Source: Streptomyces violaceorubidus
Lineage (GTDB): Bacteria; Actinomycetota; Actinomycetes; Streptomycetales; Streptomycetaceae
DNA: 20,743 nt
Assembly: GCF_000717995.1 (NCBI RefSeq)
Contig: NZ_JODM01000053.1
Span: 1-20,743 of the forward strand
Direction: 5' to 3'
Position numbers and translations under genes: made by a program. A model generated the notes under the pieces. The model had not been told where the DNA came from, made no database searches, and saw nothing but the letters and a program-made list of their open reading frames with translations. This document shows, piece by piece, positions 17,001 through 20,743 of the stretch. Each line of letters opens with the position of its first letter. The first letter of the stretch is position 1.

Positions 17001-20000
17001 ATCCACAGCATGAGCTTCTCGTCGGCCGCCGGGGGTATCCGGTCGGACGGCGTCCGCCCATCCTCCGGTGTGGACCCGGGCGGCGGGGACGGGTACCTGT
17101 TCTCCGGTACCTGTCTCCAGTCCGTGGTGTCGCCGTCGAACCTGATCCGGTAGGACAGGTTCATGTCGACCGCGAGCAGGGTGTTGGTGGTGCGGTGGTT
17201 GCTGACCTGGCCGTCCTCCACGAACTGTGCGGCGCTCATCCCGTGCTGCTTGGCGTTGGCGGCGACCGAGAGGCTCAGGCTGGGAGACACGGTCAGCGGC
17301 ACTCCGATGGATGCGCCCCCGGTGTACGCGGTCCTGTTCACGGACGTGCTCTGCGAGAACGACCCCGTGTTGAACATGGCTGCGTTGGACTCGGTTCCGA
17401 CCACGGCGCGCCCGCCGGGGTCGTCGGTCAGCGTGCTCAGCACCAGACGCGGGTTCTCCGGGCGGGCGGCGAACAGCACCTCGGCGTTGCCCAGACGCAG
17501 CACGAATCCGCCGATCCGGTCCGGGGCGGGCGAGACCATCTTCCGGAAGTTCTGCTCCAGGTCCACCGGCAGCGCCTCGAGGTCCACCGCGCTCGCCTCG
17601 GGGATCCTCGCGCGCAGTTCTTCGGCCAACCGTTTCACGCCGGGCAGGCCGGCGCGTGGTGTGGCGGAGAAGTACGCGAAGGCGTCGAGATTCACCGCTT
17701 GGCCGAGGGTGAACCGGGGCGGTTGCCGACCGTCCGGCCCCGGGCCGGGCTCCGGTTCCGGGCCGGGCTCCGGTTCCGGGCCGGGCTCCGGTTCCGCTTC
17801 CTCCGTTGTCCGCCGATCGGTACTGCTGTCGGCCGGATCCGTCGTGGCCTCGTCCCTCGCGTCGGGTCCCGCGGTGTCGGTCGGCCGAGGAGGGAGCTCC
17901 GCGGTGGCCTCGACGTGGTCGGCACGAGGGGGTTCACTCGCGTCCGCGGATGGCGCGCTCTCCGGTGGCTGGGCAACGCTGGTCACCGATGCGGCCGGTG
18001 GCTCCTGGTCACGTAGGGGGTCATGCGCCACCGTAGAGCCGGAAGGGAGCACCTTCGAGTCGAGCGGGCTCGATGTCCCGGGTGGCTCGGAGCCTTCCGC
18101 GGCGTCCGATCCGCTGCCTTCCGCACCGGTGGTCGGAGTAGTCACGACGGGTGCTGCCGTCGCGGAGCTGCGGCTGGGGTCAGGTGCGGCTCCCTCAGCG
18201 GGGGCGGGGGCACTCGGCACGTCCGACCGATGGAGAGCGGGGTTGCGGAGCACGGGACCCGCCGACGTCGGTTCCCCCGATTCCGGCACCGTCGCCGACG
18301 AGGTCACCGGCGGGGACTGGTCCGGAGCCGGGGTCTCGTCCGGGTCCGGCCCGAACCCGGTGTCGGTCCCCTCTCCGGTGTCCGACACGGGCACCCGCGT
18401 GTCGGCCGACGTCTCTGCTGTGGCGCCTTGAGCGGCGACTTCCGCCGAGTCGGCCTCCGGTCCCGCAGGCCTCCGTGACCACTCGACCGTTCCCGCCGCG
18501 GTGTTCCACGTACCGGTCAGTCCGGTGTGCCGGTCGAACACGGAGACCACCGACCGCGCGGGGATACCGCGGACGAAGGCCACCTCGTCCCCCGCGGTAC
18601 TGCGGTAAGCGGCAAGCCGGGGCATCCTCTCCGCGAGATCCCTGTCCGCGTCGAGCATCTGGCCCAGAGTCGCTCCGACATCGACGCCGGCAGCGTCGTC
18701 CCGGATCTCGTAGCGATACCTGCGGTCCGCGTTGTGCGACGACTGGTCGCGCGTGGTGGAGACGAACTGGGACCCCTGGCCGGGAGTCGCGCTCACCCAG
18801 TGGGCGATCTCCACGACGTTCTCGAGGTCGCTCGCCTCAAAGCCGTTGCGGAAGACGGTGCGCGGGTCCTCGTCCGTGTCCCTCCAGACCGGCCGGCCCG
18901 GATCACTCCACAAGACGTAGGGCAGGTCACTGCTGTGGATCCGCTCGAGGCGCCTGTCACCGTGGTGGACTCCGGTGAGCATGGCCACCGTGATGTTCTC
19001 GGTCACCGTCCGGGCGAAGGGATGCCTCTTGCCCACCACGAGAGCGGGCGCCTCTTCGTCCGTGCCGGCCATGCTGTCGATCCACCGGGATATGTCCTCC
19101 CGCGTCCGCGGTGTCCGTGTGTCGCGCGCGCCCTTCTTCGTCCCGCCTCCGGGCGTCGTGTCGTCGGCGGTTCCGACGAGCGTGTCACCGGAGTCCGACA
19201 GCGTGTCGACCACCGTGGTGGCGTCGTCCGCCTCGGTGTCGCTCTCGTCCGCGTTGCTCGTGTGCGGTGTGTCCGCAGCCGCGAGCGCGTCACTGACCCC
19301 GGCGAATTCCTCCACCCTGCTGGTCCGTGGGTCGTCGGGCTGGGACACGGTGGCGATCCGGACGGGAGCGGCGACGTCCTCGTCGGGGGCCCTCGACTCC
19401 TCCGACTCCGGGGACGGAAAGCCTGCGGACCGTCCGTCGGTTTCGGGCGGCGGGGCCTTCCGCCGATCACGCTCCTTGGCATCCCTGCGGCCTGCGGGGT
19501 TCTTGGGCCCCGGTTCGCCGGGGGCGGCCACGAGGCCCGACACGACGGGGTTGGCCCGGGCGGGTCCGAACGTGCCCGGCTCGCCGTTCGTGGGCGTGCC
19601 GTCCGTGGTGTGCGTGGCGGCGCTGGTGGTATCCGTGGTGTCCACGACGCGGGCGGTCGGGTCCCCGTTCGTACGGGAGGAGCCGACGGGGCCCGAGACG
19701 GTGGCCAAGGGCCCGACGGTCGGCCGGTCACCGTCGGACACGCCGGCGGGTGGCGCCCCGGCGGTCGCACGGTCAGCGGTGGCAGTGTCCGTCGGCGCAG
19801 TGGTCACATCCCCTCGCCTGGTGCTCGCGTCCTCCTCTGAGGCGGGCCGGCCGGGATCCGTACCGTTCGTTCCGCTGTCCGCGTCACCGTCAGGCTGCGT
19901 GTCCCGGTCGCCGGTGCCGTTCGATCGCGCGCTCTGGTCGTTGGTGTCGCCCTTCGCCACCGTCGCCGGGGAGGACGTGGCGGCCGCGCCGGTGGGGGCG

Positions 20001-20743
20001 CCCGTGCCGTTGCCGGTGGCCGCGGGGACTGTCTGACCGGGCGGGGGCGCGGCACTCGTGCTCGTCCCGGGGGCCGCCGTCGATGCGGACACTGTCCCCG
20101 CCGGAGGGATGACCGCCGGGGCGCCGGGCTGCGTGACGGAGGCCTCCTCCCTTTCCTGGTCGCCCGTGACGTCCCGCGGTTGCTGCTCCTCAGCACCGGC
20201 GGGGGTGGGCCTGCCTCCCGCCGCCGCGGTGTGCGGCGCACCGGACCCGGCGACACCCGAGGCCCCGGCAGGAGGCGGCGCCGCGGGCTCCGTCCCGCCG
20301 GACGGCTGCCCCTCCGCAGCGTCATCGGCAGGCGCCTCGAACGCCACGTCGGACGCGCCGTGCCCGCCCACGGACCGCACCGGCTGGCTCCCACCACCGC
20401 CCGGAACCGTCACCGAACCAGCACCAGCACCAGCACCAGCACCAGCACCGACGGACGGCTGGCCGGCACCGGCAGGCAGCTGCCCGGCACCGGCACCGGC
20501 ACCGGCAGGCGGCTGGTCCGTGCCGGTGCCGGCCGGGACCGGCTGCCCCGCACCCGGACCGACAGCGGACGTGTCCGGGGCGTCGATCCCGGACACGGTA
20601 TGCACCGGCGCCGGCGAGCCGGGAGCCGACCCGGGCGAGAACGGCACCCCGCCCGGCACCTGCGGGCCGGGGCCCGGCACGACCGGACCCGCGTCCGCAC
20701 CGGCCCCGCCGGCCGGCACCGGACTCCTCGACACACCAGACGG
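11099..20743 (-). CDS. Giant secreted/surface toxin-like protein with ADP-ribosyltransferase domain, six beta-rich modules and OmpA-like C-terminus (5' end outside window)
   Basis: One uninterrupted frame runs from the right edge to the TGA at 11099-11101. The first usable start is a GTG at 20732-20734 (3,211 residues, used here for numbering), but the frame stays open to the edge and no ribosome binding site is seen, so the true start is probably further out. Order: disordered Pro/Ala/Gly/Thr-rich tract (1-545), cholera/pertussis-like ART domain (about 545-755), second disordered linker (756-1005), beta-rich body with six related modules (1006-2620), mixed region, helical segment (about 2795-2940), Pro-rich linker, OmpA-like domain (3014-3126), low-complexity tail. 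No cysteine was found. No signal peptide or WXG domain is visible, but these would be N-terminal. No immunity or ADP-ribosylhydrolase gene lies beside the 3' end. Probable role, inferred: an exported ADP-ribosylating toxin carrying its own delivery structure. Alternative: a developmental or cell-surface protein with a modified ART fold. Confidence 0.85.
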   Translation of the reverse strand, partial: PSGVSRSPVPAGGAGADAGPVVPGPGPQVPGGVPFSPGSAPGSPAPVHTVSGIDAPDTSAVGPGAGQPVPAGTGTDQPPAGAGAGAGQLPAGAGQPSVGAGAGAGAGAGSVTVPGGGGSQPVRSVGGHGASDVAFEAPADDAAEGQPSGGTEPAAPPPAGASGVAGSGAPHTAAAGGRPTPAGAEEQQPRDVTGDQEREEASVTQPGAPAVIPPAGTVSASTAAPGTSTSAAPPPGQTVPAATGNGTGAPTGAAATSSPATVAKGDTNDQSARSNGTGDRDTQPDGDADSGTNGTDPGRPASEEDASTRRGDVTTAPTDTATADRATAGAPPAGVSDGDRPTVGPLATVSGPVGSSRTNGDPTARVVDTTDTTSAATHTTDGTPTNGEPGTFGPARANPVVSGLVAAPGEPGPKNPAGRRDAKERDRRKAPPPETDGRSAGFPSPESEESRAPDEDVAAPVRIATVSQPDDPRTSRVEEFAGVSDALAAADTPHTSNADESDTEADDATTVVDTLSDSGDTLVGTADDTTPGGGTKKGARDTRTPRTREDISRWIDSMAGTDEEAPALVVGKRHPFARTVTENITVAMLTGVHHGDRRLERIHSSDLPYVLWSDPGRPVWRDTDEDPRTVFRNGFEASDLENVVEIAHWVSATPGQGSQFVSTTRDQSSHNADRRYRYEIRDDAAGVDVGATLGQMLDADRDLAERMPRLAAYRSTAGDEVAFVRGIPARSVVSVFDRHTGLTGTWNTAAGTVEWSRRPAGPEADSAEVAAQGATAETSADTRVPVSDTGEGTDTGFGPDPDETPAPDQSPPVTSSATVPESGEPTSAGPVLRNPALHRSDVPSAPAPAEGAAPDPSRSSATAAPVVTTPTTGAEGSGSDAAEGSEPPGTSSPLDSKVLPSGSTVAHDPLRDQEPPAASVTSVAQPPESAPSADASEPPRADHVEATAELPPRPTDTAGPDARDEATTDPADSSTDRRTTEEAEPEPGPEPEPGPEPEPGPGPDGRQPPRFTLGQAVNLDAFAYFSATPRAGLPGVKRLAEELRARIPEASAVDLEALPVDLEQNFRKMVSPAPDRIGGFVLRLGNAEVLFAARPENPRLVLSTLTDDPGGRAVVGTESNAAMFNTGSFSQSTSVNRTAYTGGASIGVPLTVSPSLSLSVAANAKQHGMSAAQFVEDGQVSNHRTTNTLLAVDMNLSYRIRFDGDTTDWRQVPENRYPSPPPGSTPEDGRTPSDRIPPAADEKLMLWIPDRFLMGQHARLATKPDVGRPVVPERYVALGMTGTPELYDKALRGLRARWSESQGKAYLRGGSGVREQLRNGIDKLLVNLRRSQIGGGLPGQSTEGYAIELHEPGTAKTIATVRVFTRVLDATEAARAGLPPVTMFSDAAAGGNANIERVQTLLNVAGASNGVGQRWSAGVAARATPPVPQVDLGVSVSATVGGSNSQGSFGSYDGLKVTVSRWVGPSPFYAVPMEYRLEIEVREPKRGATPPADGELRTFGTVSMTLPDVAAYDNGFPVDETSVERIESEGSPAPITGAGRRSLSSYMRKTVALSPVRVDRRTVDALGAHIRSKLREIGYLPPAQGQFADVTALSHRDAHEARIENERALENWLMGIGDHFNSAMTEEGAQLRLARRPGLGPLPWTEEFATVNLRVTFDIDDADDLGPAHNERVAILLMALRIAGQSHGGSKNVSVNLNVGFSENVLKNAGLSLGGGYSAGSSRGETQVFNHPILFEPTSDLRKHRIRNVRLQVTIAEGNAGVVPGHRVGGDRLLDSRAFTGGAELLVPDLPTDLPDDLPTTGHTPPEVFERAVVYTLDTNGVTNALLNQLPPDLRGAASPVEHAIRQLTTHHTMMAQAPHMLQGPGHYDVDNGATYGLWKNAYTVLSGALTVKQAAYLGATSDPVVLAQIALLQNQVFSGRSGGGSIGFGTVGATLGGESGIAGGTAGLGSDISVGWGSSESLKKVGGFESIALSVGQIFLYGAHARFDLGVDWHKNALLLPTDRGSGTATVDNRQMIFMLPRDAALRAYLADQLPVPKEALEEVVALWSAGDWAKLKLGGVLMARLALHWHGRPGRLPDGADLSALAARVREAHQMGHLRVVDEEVLRRFNDTFPEHALTPVTLHLPPYLNDPYEPHRRIGPASVTRVRFDDGTTLWGTIRQLVEESAPGLLSSSPLLKVSRGGQTLGKVHGGLMTSEVLFSNLSTILYMDMVGGETEIQFVNTWGPLRETVSVVLSAELVGRLDPTDERLDGQEFFLHGQDARTTSSNRSTSLSTSVKAGGSGESANAGGAQGLALGAGTQVEYNRTQYWESVFGDYNKTVDIEGGLYVAVQVRLGDAPDADLNNLVMSRQRALADRSSSAHHLRGTIQLALPASMLGPEMPFQYSPPSTIPVTFPLNTHPVGFVSSGGYHRQIRSLLNAVFGHAYVKPGVRPDTFLPAMMANSLLTAQALRERPEGTRLTNSWAMPSDPLKRAVVMKKIEYTDLRVVKVFDGAGFGTYFKHITAVSPARRTSNGAAPGLNSGHGSPADSEGANLGISGSTDASQGSQQQPRTESFVKERKPIYLVVAKAAIRFPTTAQQSHITPLARPHDVGTFHSQKISGEFYALVNEDELAAMRAATDKARAGRADLALAWERNPRSTQRFDLTEVFLGVARDPRATAAVAPALVARAIADRMDHGRLKVGGPRVLLKARTRARHLITDSRRIVLTFDPDRIDAAADPGARPVVTFQEPEEGVLSHDQPAIGANIVHLVSRVAVELDAYVELRVRQGEHERTWRFHPEGRIYAFDPDQRADGSPLTAAEAMQAGVLTAQGARLAEQWGIDSDLLGKLESTSYSRSLTLDQAVREEVQVRRARFLAEHQRPAELLERAEAVLRSLDSLGAETQLNAAAEIGDLRSRTEATLGRLHDLASARQLTPMPEHEVVRLWAQTFNDIRWIERHGGQVSAPVSGGSRGGRGPAQPAPAIRTPEPPSPRAQRVPTGRMIPLPGDRTAPELPRDLLTSQFEKSRRTLGREQKYKAHVLATRLREVVEARRRAGLPNIIVTITAGGNGSRLPWKGANSSREAGQERAEALRTYLTEQLHLAAADVTFKVVNRGSEVPSPSVSTAGGEDGGHAHARRAAVVEVEYPSPPSPPVPQTPAPPTGPDPQAAPAHDHALSKRLGKRPERAAVAGPGREPAAESAGSGAAGQKGRGELAAHAFGVLMGGSDTRAV
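11357..11695 (-). other. OmpA-like C-terminal domain of the giant protein (residues about 3014-3126)
   Basis: The segment follows the OmpA/MotB C-terminal pattern. A helix AHVLATRLREVVEARRRAG leads to a strand NIIVTITAGGNGS. The helix GQERAEALRTYLTEQL corresponds to the family's 'LSxxRAxxVxxYL', with the conserved arginine at about R3068. The strand DVTFKVVNRGSE and the closing ARRAAVVEVEY match the family's 'RRVEI' end. The aspartate that normally contacts peptidoglycan in 'GHTD' is not present. Peptidoglycan or cell-wall association is therefore possible but not assured. Confidence 0.55.
11915..12352 (-). other. Helical segment of the giant protein (residues about 2795-2940)
   Basis: This stretch is rich in Ala, Leu, Glu and Arg with heptad-like spacing (REEVQVRRARFLAEHQRPAE, LLERAEAVLRSLDSL, EIGDLRSRTEATLGRLHDLA). 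It is probably a helical hairpin or short coiled coil that separates the beta body from the Pro-rich linker and the OmpA-like domain. Confidence 0.5.
12890..13210 (-). repeat. Beta module F of the giant protein (residues 2509-2615), most diverged
   Basis: The opening stretch is Gly/Ser-rich but more polar and looks less strand-like (SNGAAPGLNSGHGSPADSEG, NLGISGSTDASQGS). The middle strand is PIYLVVAKAAIRF, and the closing strand is GEFYALVNEDELAAM, where Asn replaces the Pro seen in the other copies. It may be a degenerate or capping copy. Confidence 0.4.
13604..13951 (-). repeat. Beta module E of the giant protein (residues 2262-2377)
   Basis: The opening is TSLSTSVKAGGSGESANAGG and GLALGAGTQVEYNRTQYWES. 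The middle strand is DIEGGLYVAVQVRLGD, and the closing strand is GTIQLALPASMLG. The element order is identical to modules A-D. Confidence 0.5.
14651..15001 (-). repeat. Beta module D of the giant protein (residues 1912-2028)
   Basis: The opening is the most glycine-rich of the six: GGGSIGFGTVGATLGGESG, then GLGSDISVGWGSSESL, with almost every second residue Gly, Ser or Ala. Middle strands are IFLYGAHARFDLGVDW, and the closing strand is RQMIFMLPRDAALRAYL. Confidence 0.5.
15365..15694 (-). repeat. Beta module C of the giant protein (residues 1681-1790)
   Basis: The opening is NVSVNLNVGFSENVLKNAGL and SLGGGYSAGSSRGETQVF, a very clear alternating Gly/Ser hairpin-like stretch. Middle strands are RNVRLQVTIAEG, and the closing strand is AELLVPDLPTD. 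Confidence 0.5.
16205..16525 (-). repeat. Beta module B of the giant protein (residues 1404-1510)
   Basis: Same order of elements as module A. The opening is RWSAGVAARA and QVDLGVSVSATVGGSNSQGS (hairpin-like, alternating). Then come KVTVSRW and MEYRLEIEVRE strands, and the closing strand is TVSMTLPDVAAYD. It is preceded by a helix-containing spacer (residues about 1254-1403). Confidence 0.5.
16976..17389 (-). repeat. Beta module A of the giant protein (residues 1116-1253)
   Basis: This is the first of six diverged protein modules. It opens with an alternating small/hydrophobic Gly/Ser/Thr-rich stretch (NTGSFSQSTSVNRTAYTGGA, then IGVPLTVSPSLSLSVAANAK), which looks like an amphipathic hairpin. 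A strand pair (TLLAVDMNLSYRIRF) follows, and it closes with KLMLWIPDRFLMG. It carries a Pro-rich loop before the closing strand, which makes it the longest module. Confidence 0.5.
17720..18469 (-). other. Second disordered Pro/Glu/Ser/Thr-rich linker of the giant protein (residues 756-1005)
   Basis: About 250 residues of low-complexity sequence rich in P, E, D, S, T and A separate the ART domain from the beta-rich body. It ends in an EPEPGP repeat encoded by the 18-base DNA repeat at 17742-17795. A flexible linker of this length would let the ART domain move independently or be passed through a pore as an unfolded chain. Confidence 0.75.
17742..17795. repeat. Three perfect copies of an 18-bp tandem repeat (EPEPGP)
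   Basis: The 18-mer GGGCCGGGCTCCGGTTCC occurs exactly at 17742-17759, 17760-17777 and 17778-17795. On the minus strand it encodes repeated Glu-Pro-Glu-Pro-Gly-Pro. The unit is a multiple of three, so copy-number change would alter linker length without breaking the frame. Perfect identity points to recent slippage or expansion. Confidence 0.9.
18470..19102 (-). other. ADP-ribosyltransferase domain of the giant protein (cholera/pertussis R-S-E class, residues about 545-755)
   Basis: The three core elements of the arginine-serine-glutamate class of mono-ADP-ribosyltransferases occur in order and at normal spacing. Strand 1 is VWRDTDEDPRTVFRNGF with arginine R618, matching the 'yRxDxRxPxxiFxxGF' motif. 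The STT motif is QFVSTTRDQ with S659. The glutamate strand is GDEVAFVRGIP with E717, matching 'E.EV...GGIP' of cholera toxin. A tyrosine-rich strand RYRYEI follows the STT element as in the family. The first glutamate/glutamine of the usual [E/Q]-x-E is replaced by glycine (G715). The ART call is strong by motif; target and activity are unknown. Confidence 0.8.
19103..20734 (-). other. Long disordered Pro/Ala/Gly/Thr-rich N-terminal tract of the giant protein (residues 1-544)
   Basis: This part is dominated by P, A, G, T, S, D and E, with few hydrophobic or aromatic residues. It contains GA runs, poly-Pro patches (APPPAG, KAPPPETDG) and TTDTTSAATHTTDGT-like stretches. It becomes increasingly acidic towards the ART domain (DESDTEADDATTVVD). 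No fold is recognisable. It probably acts as an extended stalk or secretion-compatible linker between an unseen N-terminal domain and the ART domain. Confidence 0.75.
20417..20449. repeat. Hexanucleotide repeat (ACCAGC)5.5 encoding Gly-Ala repeats
   Basis: ACCAGC is repeated five and a half times without mismatch from 20417 to 20449 and encodes GAGAGAGAGAG on the minus strand. A shorter GGCACC-type repeat lies nearby (about 20483-20505). Like the 18-mer further on, the unit keeps the frame, so it behaves as a length-variable linker. Confidence 0.9.

Noticed and set aside
20417..20505. Short tandem repeats resembling a CRISPR array
   Set aside because: The units are 6 bp, contiguous, without spacers and in frame with a coding sequence.

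Overview
The window looks like chromosomal DNA from a Streptomyces-type actinomycete. It is very GC-rich (about 70% by eye), with strong third-position G/C bias, some GTG starts, GGAGG-like ribosome binding sites and actinobacterial gene families. Coordinates and residue numbers were counted by hand, and no database search was possible.

Layout. (1) 1-637 has no intact gene. It holds decayed, frameshifted remnants of a class III aminotransferase C-terminus, an IS5-type transposase N-terminus and an unrecognised 'LPKNVEGTR' protein, plus a strong stem-loop that probably ends the next operon. (2) 638-5836 (minus) is a compact alpha-glucoside utilisation operon. The transcription order is cytoplasmic GH13 alpha-glucosidase, lipoprotein sugar-binding protein, MalF-type permease, MalG-type permease. 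The MalF-type permease has an unusual extracytoplasmic Cna-B-like insert. No ATPase gene is present; such Streptomyces importers normally borrow the shared ATPase MsiK. (3) 6023-7291 (minus) is an orphan sugar-binding lipoprotein of LpqY/ThuE style, divergent from (4) 7416-11035 (plus), a PadR regulator, ABC ATPase and FtsX/MacB-type permease operon. Repeats in the 124-base divergent gap are candidate operators. (5) 11099 to the window edge (minus) is one giant open frame of at least 3,211 codons. It is still open at the right edge, so its N-terminus lies outside.

The giant protein is the main object of interest. Visible order, N to C: a long Pro/Ala/Gly/Thr-rich disordered tract with GA repeats; a cholera/pertussis-like ADP-ribosyltransferase domain (R618, STT 659-661, E717); a second Pro/Glu/Ser/Thr-rich linker with an EPEPGP repeat; six diverged beta-rich modules (start residues about 1116, 1404, 1681, 1912, 2262, 2509), each pairing a Gly/Ser-rich hairpin-like stretch with a closing hydrophobic strand; a helical segment; and an OmpA-like C-terminal domain. 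I could find no cysteine in the visible 3,211 residues. I infer a secreted or surface-bound toxin in which an ART effector is carried by its own large beta-rich, possibly pore- or translocation-related, body. I do not recognise this architecture as a named system.
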